Source: JBLHKW01 sp047618565 (GTDB taxonomy: Bacteria > Planctomycetota > UBA1135 > GCA-002686595). From it: a DNA stretch of 64,000 bases. The stretch spans positions 62,001 through 126,000 of the forward strand of contig JBLHKW010000001.1 in the NCBI GenBank assembly GCA_047618565.1, written 5' to 3'. This document shows positions 16,760 to 25,937 of the stretch, piece after piece. Made by a program: the position numbers and the translations under genes. How positions within the stretch are numbered: position 1 is the first letter of the stretch; each line of letters begins with the position of its first letter. Under the pieces are notes generated by a model. It saw nothing but the letters and a program-made list of their open reading frames with translations, was not told the DNA's origin and ran no database searches.

Positions 16760-18679
16760 TCAGTCGCGTAAGCGGGCCAGTGCCCACGCAGTGAGAATGG
16801 CTCCGGGTAGCGCCACGCCCAGGGCCAGGTAGCCATCCGCGGGCCGGCCAAGGAGGAACAGGCCCGTTGCGAACAGGGTTCCGTAGGTTGCCGCGAGGCC
16901 ACCGATGACGCCCGCGATCACGGCCGGCCACTCATGTCGCACGCTGACCTCGGGCGCGAGGGACCGAACCGGACCCCAGGCGCCGAGCGGGCGCACCTTG
17001 CGGTAGAAGTCGACCAGGGTCGCAGGATCTGGTCGTCGGGCGAGCAGCAGAGACAGTAGCGTGCACGCCAGCGAGAACGCCACGACGAGGCACATCCGGC
17101 CCGGCGCCGAGAGGTCACCGCCCGGGGTCAGAGCTGTCGCGGGCCAATCGATGGTCGCTGTCGTCAGGTAGATGGTCGCCACGCCGGAGCTGATCATGGC
17201 CGTGATCTCGGTCGAGGCGCGCACCCGCCACCACAGCCAGCGCAGTGCATAGATCGGGCCAACGCCGGCCATCAGTGTCAGGAAGAACTCGAACAGCTGG
17301 CTGAGCGATGTGGATTGCCACGCGACAAAGCCGCCGATCGCGAGCGCACCTGCGCTGGCCAGGCGTGCAACCCGGACGTAGTGCTTCGATTGCGCGTCGG
17401 GCCTGAGGAAGCGTCTGTAGATGTCGTTGACGAAGAACGATGACGCGAGGTTCACGTGGGTGTCGACGGTCGACATGAATGCTGCCAGGAGGGATGCCAC
17501 CACCAGGCCCAGCAAGCCGACGGGCAGGTAACGCGCCATCATGGCCGGGTAGGCGCGTTCCGGATCCGTTCTTGCGAGTGCGGTGCCCTGGCTCACGTAG
17601 CTGCCGACGGTCACCACGGGGCTCGGTTGCCAGTAGGTCTCGCCGTCATCCAGGTAAGGGACGACACGTGACCCATCATCCGTCGTGAGTTCGATCACGC
17701 CGTTGCCAGCGGCGGCCACCACGCCATCGACCGGTGAGCGTACTTCCCGGTCCGGGAGCACCGCGATCGATGCGAGGGCGACCAGGATCCAGGGCCAGGG
17801 ACGGAGAGCATAATGGCCGATGTTGAACCACAGCATTGCGAGCATCCCGTGGCGCTCGTCCTTGGCCGCCGAGATGCGTTGTACCGCAATGGGGCCGCCA
17901 TCGACACCGTCCGTCGCCCACCAGGCGATCCCCAGGTAGACGAAGACCGCCGCCACGGCGCTGGTCCAGAAGTGGTCCGGATCGGCGGGTGGCATCAGGG
18001 CCAGCGTCTCCGGGGTCAAGGCCTCGCCTGCCATACTCTTCAGGCCATCGATGCCGTCGACCGCTCGCCACGCGACCACGCCCAGGAAGACCGCGCCGCC
18101 CACAGACATCACGAACTGCAGCATGTCCGTGACGACCACACCCCAGAGGCCGGCCATCACGGAATAGGCCAGGGCGATCGAGCACAGGATCACGATCGAG
18201 ATCAGCGGATCGCCGCCAATGAGCACATCCATGATCTTCATCGCGGCGAGCAGCACCCAGCTGAGGATCAGCTCGTTCTTGATGAAGGAGTGGTAGAAGC
18301 CGAGGAAGCCGCGCAGTGCGCGCGCGTCCTTTCCGCTGTAGCGCAGCTCGGTAAGTTCGGCGGTCGTCATGACCTCGCCGCGGCGCCAGTAGCGCGCGAA
18401 GAGGAAAACGGTCATGAAGCCGCTGACCGCGTAGCACCACCAGAGCCAGTTTTTCCAGATCCCGAACTCGCGCACCCAACCCGTGACCACGAGCGGCGTG
18501 TCCGACGCGAAGCTGGTCGCGATCATCGATGTGCCTGCGATCCACCATGGCAGCTTTCGACCGGACAGGAAGAACTCGTCGACGTTCGAACCCGCGCGGC
18601 GCGAGAGCAGGACCCCTGCCGCAAGCGCCATCACGATGTACGCTCCAATGATGATCCAGTCGAGAGTCGCCAGGTGCAT
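16760..18679 (-). CDS. sodium:solute symporter with an inserted barrel-sandwich-like domain
   Basis: A 639-aa SSS-family transporter with about 13 helices; the N-terminus DWIIIGAYIVMALAAG and the core SGRKLPWWIAGTSMIATSFASDTPL are diagnostic. Between the helix ending SIAVLPD (residue 310) and the loop DPERAYP (372) is an extra segment of about 60 residues (SPVDGVVAAAGNGVIELTTD...VGSYVSQGTALART). It resembles the lipoyl/phosphatidylserine-decarboxylase type barrel-sandwich fold and would sit in an extracytoplasmic loop. Related symporters normally have only a short loop here. The gene is convergent with the UnbV gene 16 bp away. Substrate unknown. Confidence 0.88.
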   Translation of the reverse strand: MHLATLDWIIIGAYIVMALAAGVLLSRRAGSNVDEFFLSGRKLPWWIAGTSMIATSFASDTPLVVTGWVREFGIWKNWLWWCYAVSGFMTVFLFARYWRRGEVMTTAELTELRYSGKDARALRGFLGFYHSFIKNELILSWVLLAAMKIMDVLIGGDPLISIVILCSIALAYSVMAGLWGVVVTDMLQFVMSVGGAVFLGVVAWRAVDGIDGLKSMAGEALTPETLALMPPADPDHFWTSAVAAVFVYLGIAWWATDGVDGGPIAVQRISAAKDERHGMLAMLWFNIGHYALRPWPWILVALASIAVLPDREVRSPVDGVVAAAGNGVIELTTDDGSRVVPYLDDGETYWQPSPVVTVGSYVSQGTALARTDPERAYPAMMARYLPVGLLGLVVASLLAAFMSTVDTHVNLASSFFVNDIYRRFLRPDAQSKHYVRVARLASAGALAIGGFVAWQSTSLSQLFEFFLTLMAGVGPIYALRWLWWRVRASTEITAMISSGVATIYLTTATIDWPATALTPGGDLSAPGRMCLVVAFSLACTLLSLLLARRPDPATLVDFYRKVRPLGAWGPVRSLAPEVSVRHEWPAVIAGVIGGLAATYGTLFATGLFLLGRPADGYLALGVALPGAILTAWALARLRD

Positions 18680-18791
18680 GACGCAGAGAATATAGGAACG
18701 CCAACCACGCCTGGCCTGGAATGTTGGGCGCCTTGACCGCCCTGGTGATCTGTCGATTGCCGGGATGCTGGGCCTTTGTTAGCTTGCGGGC

Positions 18792-20063
18792 ATGAGAGCC
18801 TCCGTAGCACGGTCCGTCGGTATTGTCGGCACGTTCCTCTTCAGCGCCGCATTGCTGCTCGGGATCTCGTGTGTCTCAAGTGGTCGGCTCGAACCCTCGC
18901 TCAAGGGGCATGGTGTCGATGCCTGGGCGGCCTATCTGGTTGGCGACCCGGCCGAGAGCGCCTGGCGTGACATCCCATGGATTCCCAGTCTGGCCGAAGG
19001 TGTACAGGCCGCAAGGCAAGCCGATCGGCCGCTGCTGCTCTGGATGATGAACGGGCATCCGCTCGGCTGTACCTGAGGCAACGGTGTACGGGGCCGACGG
19101 TCAGTCTGGTCCGATGAAGGCGTTCGAGATCTGGTGCCCCGTTTTGTGCCTGTCGCCGATGAGGTCTGGAGGCTGCAACGAGGGCACGACGCCGAGTCGC
19201 TCTTCTTCCAGGCCTTCGCAAACTGGGGCCACTATCGTGGCGCGGGTGGATCGCGTCAGGGCATCTACGTTGTGACGCCGTCGGGCAAGCTGCTCGCGTC
19301 GGCCAACGAACTGAACGCGGATCGCCTGGTCGCCATGTTGCAGGACACCCTGGGGCAGTGGGAGGCGCTGGACCCCCAGGACAGGCGACGTGGCCTGGAC
19401 CTTGGGTCGTCGAGAGGTGCGCGCTGGGAGGACTCCTGCCCCGACGATGGGCTGGTGTTGATCGAGACCTTCCGCGACGTATCCGAGGGCTTCGATCCCG
19501 ACGTGACACCGATTCAGCCGTCCAACCGCGATCACGCCTGGTTCTCGGAGGATGAGGCGCGTGCGCTGGCCCACTCCGAGGAGGGCGCCGCGGAAGCCTT
19601 CCTGCGGCGATTGGCTCGCTTTCACTTCGTGGATGCGGTGCGTGGCCAGGCGTTGCCCTTCGCGAACGAGGAGCTTCAGGATCTGGAGCTGCGCATCTCG
19701 CCCGACGCGGTGGAACGCGACGGTGAACTTCGCCTTCGCATGACCGGACACAGCACGGCCATCGCGAAGGGGCCGTGGCTCATGGGTCCGAGCAGCTGGA
19801 CTCCGAAGCGCGAGTATCCGCGTTCCGTCAGCGTCGAGATCGATGGAAGCGCGGTGTGGAACGAAGCGTTCGGCGAGTTCACGAACTTTGAGCTGGTTGC
19901 GATCGGAACTCGCACGGGCCACACGCAGATCAACGGCCGTGGCGCGGACGACGGTCCCGCTCCGATTGGTTTCCACTTCGCGTTGTCGAAGGCCGGGGCG
20001 CGCATCCCTCCTGCATACGTGTCCGTCTACGATGCGGACTGGATGCCCTCGCGCCTGGAGTAA
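18792..20063 (+). CDS. thioredoxin-like lipoprotein with in-frame UGA (probable selenocysteine, residue 95)
   Basis: One reading frame runs from ATG 18792 to the stop at 20061-20063 (423 residues), interrupted only by TGA at 19074-19076. Protein on both sides of the TGA fits one domain: signal with lipobox (LLGISC), then a thioredoxin-like strand RPLLLWMMNGHPLGCT, the TGA, then GNGVRGRRSVWSDEGVRDL and RFVPVADE, with QGIYVVTPSGKLL as the later hairpin of the fold. The motif is Cys-Thr-Sec. A SECIS-like hairpin follows at 19091-19112. The C-terminal 230 residues are unrecognised. Sec is inferred: a nonsense mutation or sequencing error would give the same frame but not the hairpin. A sigma-factor gene follows 122 bp later. 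Confidence 0.72.
19091..19112 (+). promoter_or_regulatory. bacterial SECIS-like stem-loop downstream of UGA
   Basis: GGGCC (19091-19095) pairs with GGTCC (19108-19112), one G-U pair included, and GAC (19096-19098) pairs with GTC (19104-19106), leaving a single bulged T at 19107 and a five-base apical loop GGTCA (19099-19103). The loop guanines are 22-23 nt past the UGA at 19074-19076, inside the window reported for bacterial SECIS elements. The GGUC loop and bulged U resemble the E. coli fdhF SECIS, although there the bulge is on the 5' arm. SelB binding is inferred. Confidence 0.6.
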
Positions 20064-20185
20064 GGGATCGGTTGGGCCCGCATGGGCCCGAGACGCGCTG
20101 AGAGGCTCACGTTGGGAGCTGCCTGCTCTAAGCGACGTTTGGTCCGCATGCTCGTTCCGGTCCGGGCTAGAATCCAGCACCGGAC

Positions 20186-20761
20186 ATGCTCGATTCAGAT
20201 GGAAAAGGGGAAGTGACTGAGCTCCTCGTGCGCTGTCGCGAGGGCGACGGTGAGGCCTTGCCGGCCTTGCTTGCCGCTCTCTATTCCGAGCTGAAACCGA
20301 TCGCGCAGCGTCAGATTCAGGCCGAGGCCCGCGGCCATACGCTGCAGCCGACCGCGCTCGTGCACGAGGCCTACCTGAAGCTGGTCGGTCAACGGCGCAC
20401 CGACTGGGTTGACAGGGCGCACTTCCTGTCGACGGCGGCGACGGCCATGCGCCGCATTCTGGTCAACCACGCGCACTCGAAAGGCGCTCTCAAACGCGGT
20501 GGGGGGCAAGCGCGCATCACGCTCTTCGAAGCGGCGAGTGTGTTCGATGAGCGCGCTGACAATCTTGTAGCGCTCGACGCCGCCCTGGAAAAGCTGTCCG
20601 GAATCGACTCCGAGAAGGCTCGCATCGTCGAGCTGCGTTTCTTCGCCGGACTCGATGTACCGACCACGGCGCGCGTCGTTGGCGTGGCGCCCCGCACCGT
20701 CGAACGCGGCTGGCGTTTTGCGAAGGCCTGGTTGCACGCGGAGTTGCGAGAGCGCGCATGA
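20186..20761 (+). CDS. ECF-type RNA polymerase sigma factor (first of two)
   Basis: A 191-aa sigma factor of the Planctomycetes-rich Sigma70-ECF group. Region 2 contains LQPTALVHEAYLKL and RAHFLSTAATAMRRILVNHA; region 4 is the helix-turn-helix around ARIVELRFFAGLDVPTTARVVGVAPRTVERGW. It directs transcription of an unknown regulon. The stop overlaps the start of the kinase gene by 4 bp (ATGA), so it is made together with its likely regulator. A same-length homologue lies at 29404-29979. Confidence 0.9.
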   Translation: MLDSDGKGEVTELLVRCREGDGEALPALLAALYSELKPIAQRQIQAEARGHTLQPTALVHEAYLKLVGQRRTDWVDRAHFLSTAATAMRRILVNHAHSKGALKRGGGQARITLFEAASVFDERADNLVALDAALEKLSGIDSEKARIVELRFFAGLDVPTTARVVGVAPRTVERGWRFAKAWLHAELRERA

Positions 20762-23328
20762 GCACGCCCGACTGGGAACGGGCTCAAGAGCTGTTTCATG
20801 ATACTCTCGACCGCGACGAGTCCGCGCGTGAGGCGTTCCTTCAGGATGCATGCGCCGGCGATGCGCAACTCCTCACCAGCGTGCGACGACTGGTCGACGC
20901 GGACATCGAGGTGTCGGAGCGATCGCGCTTCATTCGTCCGCTCACGCCCGAAATCATCGGTCAGGCGCTGGGAGTGGAGTCCGGTGGGTCGCTCGACGAG
21001 CTCGCTGATCGCAGTGGAGATGCGTTCTCGTCGATCGTTCTCACGCGCCTGATCGGCTCCGGTGGCATGGGCGCGGTGTACGAGGCCGTGCGCAGTATCG
21101 AGGACGTCGAACAGAGGGTGGCCGTCAAGCTGATCCGGGACGAGTTCGCATCGGAGGCCCTGCGCTCTCGGTTTCGTGAGGAGCGGCGCACACTCGCTCG
21201 CCTGAACCACCCGGGTATCGCGCGCTTCTACGATGTGGGTAGCACGCCTGACGGGAAGCCGTTTCTCGTGATGGAGCTCGTCGAAGGCGTGCCCATCACG
21301 ACCTACTGCGATGAGCGCCACATGCATGTGGTCGGTCGTGTAGACCTCTTTATCCAGGTGTGCAAGGCCGTGCAGTACTCGCACACGAACCTGATCATCC
21401 ATCGCGACATCAAACCCAGAAACGTACTGGTCGATGGGGACGGCACGCCCAAGCTGATCGACTTCGGTATCGCTGAAGAGTTCGATCCGGAAGGAAGTCC
21501 GTCGGGTGAGGCGGACGCTTCACCGCGGGCTCTCACGCCCGGATACGCGAGCCCCGAACAGGTTCGGGGCGGGCCGTTGACGGCCGGGAGCGATGTGTAT
21601 TCCCTGGGCGTACTGCTCTACGAGCTCCTGGCCGGCAGTCGCCCGGCGACACTCACCGGGGTGCTGCCCTCGGACCTGGATGCGAGCGGTGCGCTGCACG
21701 CGCTCGCTCCGCCGAGTCACTTTGGTCAGGGCGTCGGTCCAGATCTCGACGCCATCGTCCTCAAGGCGCTGTGCCCTTCAGCGGAGCTGCGCTACGCCAC
21801 GGTCGGCGAACTGGCCGATGATCTCGAGCGCATGCAGGCGGACTTTCCCGTGCGGGCCAGGCCGAACACGCGCGGCTACCTGGCGCGGAAGTTCGTCGAC
21901 CGCTACCGATGGGGGGTCATCGCAACCCTCGTCGCCCTGGTCGCGTTCCTCGTCTCGATTGCCAGCGTGCTGTGGTCGCTGGTCGACCGCGAGCAGCGCA
22001 CGGCCGAGATGCTGCGCCTGGCTCGCATGGCCGACCTCTCGACCCTGGATGGCTACGAGGGTGAGGCTGCTCTACTCTGGCCCGCACGGCCGGCGACGGT
22101 GCCCGCCCTCGAAGCGTGGCTCCTCAAGGCGCGCGCGTTGGCGGCCCGACAGGATCCATACCGGCAGACCTACGCTCGTTTGAGCGCGGAAGTTTACGGC
22201 GGCACGCAGGCGACCGTGGATGAACGCTGGCAGCGCGCCGCGCTGGCCGAGATGCTGGGGCGCTTCGACAGTTTCCAGGACACGACGCTGGTCGATGTGG
22301 AGCAGCGGCTTGAGCGTGCGCGCACGATCCGTGAACGCTCGATCGCTGCCCATGCCGACGAGTGGGAGCGGTCCACCGCCGCGATCGAGGCCGACCCGGC
22401 CTACGCGGGGCTTCAACTGGAGCCACAGCTCGGGCTCGTACCGATCGGTCAGGATCCGGAGTCTGGCTTCTTCGAGTTCGCCCACGTGCCGACCGGCTCC
22501 ATCACAAGGCGTGCCGGGGATGGCGTGCTCGAGATGACCGAGGGCGCGGGTCTCGTGCTCGTGCTCCTGCCCGGTGGTTGTTTCACGATGGGGGCGCGGC
22601 TTCCACTTCCAACGGATGTCGCTGGATGGGACAGCACCGACCAGCAGGCGCAGCCCAATGAAGGGCCCCCGAACATCGTCGATCTCGCGCCGTTCTTTCT
22701 GTCCAAGTACGAGATGACACAGGGGCAGTGGACGCGCTTCAGTGGTGCCAATCCGAGTCGCGTGCAGCCCGGCGAGCTCCACGGTGGGGTGCTGAGCGAC
22801 CTGCGACATCCGGTGGAGACCGTGAGCTGGGACGAATGTGCCGAGGTGCTGGCACGGCTGGCACTCGAGATTCCTAGCGAGGCGCAATGGGAGTATGCCG
22901 CGCGTGGCGGAACGAGCAGCGCGTGGTGGACGGGAGCGGACGAGGAATCCTTGCAGGGCGTCGCGAACCTGGCCGACGCCGCGGCCGAGCGTGCCGGGGC
23001 CGGCTGGCGGACGATCGGGGGCAACTCGATCTTCGACGACGGCCACGTGGTCCACGCTCCCGCCGGACAGTTCGTTGCAAACCCATTCGGACTGTACGAC
23101 GTGATCGGAAACGTCTGGGAGTGGACCGCGGACGAGCTGGTGCCCTACACGACGCCGGCCAGCGGGCCCCGTGGGCGTCGGCCGGAATCCGGCAGCAGCC
23201 CGATCGTGGGGCGCGGGGGCTCGTTCATGGACCTGCCCGATAGCCTGCGCAGCGCCCATCGCGGTTCGTCGCCGCGGGATATCAAGGACCGCAATATCGG
23301 TCTGCGGCCCGCGCGCGCCATCGAGTAG
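20758..23328 (+). CDS. membrane Ser/Thr protein kinase with C-terminal FGE-sulfatase-fold domain
   Basis: An 856-aa receptor-like kinase. The cytoplasmic Hanks-type kinase domain (about 97-360) has all key residues: GSGGMGAVYEA, Lys124 in VAVK, HRDIKPRNVL (Asp217) and DFG (Asp236). One transmembrane helix (about 385-407) follows, then an extracytoplasmic region ending in a formylglycine-generating-enzyme fold (about 590-855: PGGCFTMG, YEMTQGQWTRF, IPSEAQWEYAARGG, GNVWEWTAD, GRGGSF). The Cys pair of true FGEs is absent after RGGSF, so a sensing or binding role is more likely than sulfatase maturation. Coupled to the sigma factor upstream. Confidence 0.92.
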   Translation: MSTPDWERAQELFHDTLDRDESAREAFLQDACAGDAQLLTSVRRLVDADIEVSERSRFIRPLTPEIIGQALGVESGGSLDELADRSGDAFSSIVLTRLIGSGGMGAVYEAVRSIEDVEQRVAVKLIRDEFASEALRSRFREERRTLARLNHPGIARFYDVGSTPDGKPFLVMELVEGVPITTYCDERHMHVVGRVDLFIQVCKAVQYSHTNLIIHRDIKPRNVLVDGDGTPKLIDFGIAEEFDPEGSPSGEADASPRALTPGYASPEQVRGGPLTAGSDVYSLGVLLYELLAGSRPATLTGVLPSDLDASGALHALAPPSHFGQGVGPDLDAIVLKALCPSAELRYATVGELADDLERMQADFPVRARPNTRGYLARKFVDRYRWGVIATLVALVAFLVSIASVLWSLVDREQRTAEMLRLARMADLSTLDGYEGEAALLWPARPATVPALEAWLLKARALAARQDPYRQTYARLSAEVYGGTQATVDERWQRAALAEMLGRFDSFQDTTLVDVEQRLERARTIRERSIAAHADEWERSTAAIEADPAYAGLQLEPQLGLVPIGQDPESGFFEFAHVPTGSITRRAGDGVLEMTEGAGLVLVLLPGGCFTMGARLPLPTDVAGWDSTDQQAQPNEGPPNIVDLAPFFLSKYEMTQGQWTRFSGANPSRVQPGELHGGVLSDLRHPVETVSWDECAEVLARLALEIPSEAQWEYAARGGTSSAWWTGADEESLQGVANLADAAAERAGAGWRTIGGNSIFDDGHVVHAPAGQFVANPFGLYDVIGNVWEWTADELVPYTTPASGPRGRRPESGSSPIVGRGGSFMDLPDSLRSAHRGSSPRDIKDRNIGLRPARAIE

Positions 23329-23476
23329 CGATCACCAGCGAGGTCCTGCCATGCGGGGTATCCGCTGGTTTTACCAGAAAAGTCGGACTTTCGAGGCGGC
23401 GCCCGAATGCGCTTCCTGCGGTATCTATCGGCAGCCTGCCCGTTCTGGCGAGGCTCGCGTAATCGAGGATGTGATC

Positions 23477-25909
23477 ATGAAGACCCCCAAGAAATACGTT
23501 TCCGCCGCCCTGCTCGCGCTGTGCCTGTCCTCCGGGAGCGCCATCGCTTCAGGTACGCACGTGTACGGCACCGAGATGACGTTCGCGGCCCTGGTGGCCT
23601 TTGATAACCAGCAGCTCGGGAATGGTCGCGTCGTGCTCGACATCGAGATGCGCTGGGATGGCAGCGAGGTGCGCTACAGCGGCATCTGGGGCGAGGTGCC
23701 GGGTGCCTCGGTCACGGCCGTCGTGGGCGTCCCCGCGGCCCAGTGGCAGATTTTCGTTGACGACAAGACCTTGCTCGATGGTCGCTGGCTGGACGTCGAG
23801 GTGGGCTATTTCGGCGGCCAGAAGCTGTGGTCCGGGATCTTCGTCGAGGATGGGGACGATTACGCCTTCGAGTTGCGCACCTCGTTACTCGAGACTGCGT
23901 TCGAGGAGAAGCTCACCGACAATCTATGGGCTGGACGCCAGGTGATCGACTTCGAGGCCTACACGGAGAACGGCAACATGACGTTCGCCGCGATCTGGAC
24001 GGACGACCCCAACCAGCCGCGCACGTCGCTCTACTATCACCTGACCTTCGCGCAGGTCAGCGATCTGGTCAATCCCGTCTTCCCGATCGACCCCGGCTCG
24101 GGCGTTGCGCCGATACAGGGGATGGCTGGCCGGGTGATCGACTTCGAACACTACTTCAGCGTTTTCCACGGTGAGACGCGCTACGCGCTGATCATGTCGG
24201 CCCATCCCGGTGGCGGACTCTGGCTGAGCGCTGCGCCGCTGAGCGATCTGGCAGCGGACGACGCGGGATTCACCAATGGCAGCACGCGCCTGGTCGATCT
24301 CGACGTCTACGACTCGGGCGGACAGCTGGCCTACCTGGGCGTCTGGTCCAATGACGTCAAGACGCTGAATGAACTCCCCAGAGTGCCCGTCGATCCGGAT
24401 CCGCAGCCCATCAGTCCGGAGCTGCAGGCACAGCTCGACTTCTTCGAGGCCGGCATCTCTGGGCTGCCGCCCGGGACCCTTGGCCTGTATGCCAGGAACG
24501 TCCGCACGAACCAGTCGATCGGCTACAACGCGAACCGTCCCTTCTACCTGGCGAGTACCTCGAAGGTGCCCATGCACGTCAGGATGTGGCAGCTGGACGA
24601 GAGCGGCGCGCTTGATCTGGCCGGTGACATGATGAGCTATTCCACCAACATGCTGGATGGCAACCCCTGGTACACGGACGACAGGGACGTCAACGGCGCG
24701 CTGGGACCCTTCGATTTTGGCCTGAGCTTCAGCCTGGCTCAGCTCGACTCTTTCATGGTCGTGCAGAGCGACAACTCCGCAACTTCCATGCTGCTCGATG
24801 TGCAGATAGGTCGCAGTGAGATGAACGAGTGGCTTTCGTCGGAGAGCGGGATCGGCGCCGGGTTCCACCCGCTGACTGCGATCACGGATCTCGATCGCAT
24901 CATCATGTGGCAGGCGCAGGTCAACAGCTTCCCGACCTCCCTGTCCTACTGGTTCATTCCGTCATGGAACTGGGAACCGCTCTTCCGTACCGGCGGCGAC
25001 GCGTTCGGCTGGATGCAGAACTACGTCGGTGCTGGCAACCCTCTGCCGAGCCGGAACACCACCGAGGGGCGCAGGCGCTATTTCCGCATGGGTCTCAACA
25101 GCGCCGAACCGCGTGCCTTCGGCCTGTTCCAGGAACGCCTGGCCGAAGGGGATTTCTTCAACACGGCGCAGCGTACGGTGGATTGCCTGGCCGTGATGGG
25201 CACCAGTACACCCCTCGATGATGCTGTTGACGGCACCGTCATCCTGCCCGGCTTCCCCGCGGCGCCGGTGGGTGAGCTGCCGTCGACGCGCACCAAGAAT
25301 GGAGGCAAGGGCCGGTCATCCAGCGGTACCCTCGTGGTCAACGACACAGCGATCTTTCAGAAGGGGCCCGACAGTGTCGTGATGGGCGTGTTCACTCAGG
25401 AGGGTAGCGTCGTCAAGGAGATCATCCGCAGCCAGGTCATGACGCCGATTGGCTATCTGCTCTACAGTGAACTGATCTCCGATCTCACGGACGGCGGCAA
25501 CCACCAGGTCTCCGACCTGTCCGTCTATCCGGGCCAGAGCTGGTCGATCCTCGCGGATGTCGACAACGTGCACGCTGGGGACGCCACGCCCTACAAGGTG
25601 CGCTTCTACGCGTCGGTCAACCAGGCCATCACCGCCGGCGACATATTGCTCGGTGAGTACCAGACGCCCGTCAACCACCCGGGCAACAGCGATGCGACCG
25701 TGGGCCTGTTCCTCAACAACTTCCCGGTTCTCCCGGTGGGCACCTATTACCTCGGCTGGATCATCGATGCCGCCGACGAGGTCGGCGAGTGGGACGACGG
25801 CGACGGTAGCAACACGGTGTTGTTCCTGGGACAGGATGGATCGCCCCAGACCTTCGACGTGTGGAAGCCGCCCGTGCGCCCGTTCGGGGGTATCGCGAAG
25901 CGGCCCTGA
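23477..25909 (+). CDS. secreted beta-lactamase-fold serine hydrolase with BTRD1-type repeats and C-terminal CARDB-like domain
   Basis: An 810-aa protein with a signal peptide (residues 1-25). Residues 30-300 hold repeats of about 45-50 residues (RVIDFEHY...YALIMSAHPGG, RLVDLDVYDSGGQLAYLGVWSND) that match the tandem structural repeat of polyglycine-hydrolase-like proteins. A class-A beta-lactamase-like serine hydrolase domain follows, with S360-TS-K363 (SxxK), S431-DN (SDN) and K607-NG in place of KTG. The last 150 residues (VSDLSVYPGQSWSILADVDN...YLGWIIDAADEVGEWDDGDGSNT) look like a CARDB adhesion domain. Likely an extracellular peptidase or esterase rather than antibiotic resistance. ATG 23477 precedes the signal peptide. 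Confidence 0.82.
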   Translation: MKTPKKYVSAALLALCLSSGSAIASGTHVYGTEMTFAALVAFDNQQLGNGRVVLDIEMRWDGSEVRYSGIWGEVPGASVTAVVGVPAAQWQIFVDDKTLLDGRWLDVEVGYFGGQKLWSGIFVEDGDDYAFELRTSLLETAFEEKLTDNLWAGRQVIDFEAYTENGNMTFAAIWTDDPNQPRTSLYYHLTFAQVSDLVNPVFPIDPGSGVAPIQGMAGRVIDFEHYFSVFHGETRYALIMSAHPGGGLWLSAAPLSDLAADDAGFTNGSTRLVDLDVYDSGGQLAYLGVWSNDVKTLNELPRVPVDPDPQPISPELQAQLDFFEAGISGLPPGTLGLYARNVRTNQSIGYNANRPFYLASTSKVPMHVRMWQLDESGALDLAGDMMSYSTNMLDGNPWYTDDRDVNGALGPFDFGLSFSLAQLDSFMVVQSDNSATSMLLDVQIGRSEMNEWLSSESGIGAGFHPLTAITDLDRIIMWQAQVNSFPTSLSYWFIPSWNWEPLFRTGGDAFGWMQNYVGAGNPLPSRNTTEGRRRYFRMGLNSAEPRAFGLFQERLAEGDFFNTAQRTVDCLAVMGTSTPLDDAVDGTVILPGFPAAPVGELPSTRTKNGGKGRSSSGTLVVNDTAIFQKGPDSVVMGVFTQEGSVVKEIIRSQVMTPIGYLLYSELISDLTDGGNHQVSDLSVYPGQSWSILADVDNVHAGDATPYKVRFYASVNQAITAGDILLGEYQTPVNHPGNSDATVGLFLNNFPVLPVGTYYLGWIIDAADEVGEWDDGDGSNTVLFLGQDGSPQTFDVWKPPVRPFGGIAKRP

Positions 25910-25937
25910 GTGCGCGAGCTTCAGGATGGGGCGCGCG

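Noticed and set aside
15070..16902. Minus-strand 610-codon frame opposite the UnbV gene
   Set aside because: It is the shadow of the FG-GAP/UnbV repeats (reverse-complement of D/G-rich codons) and has no domain.
19074..19076. Treating the TGA as a simple stop that splits the gene into a 94-aa and a 309-aa protein
   Set aside because: Both parts are in the same frame and form one domain, the second part would begin inside a beta strand, and a SECIS-like hairpin follows. A stop remains possible but explains less.
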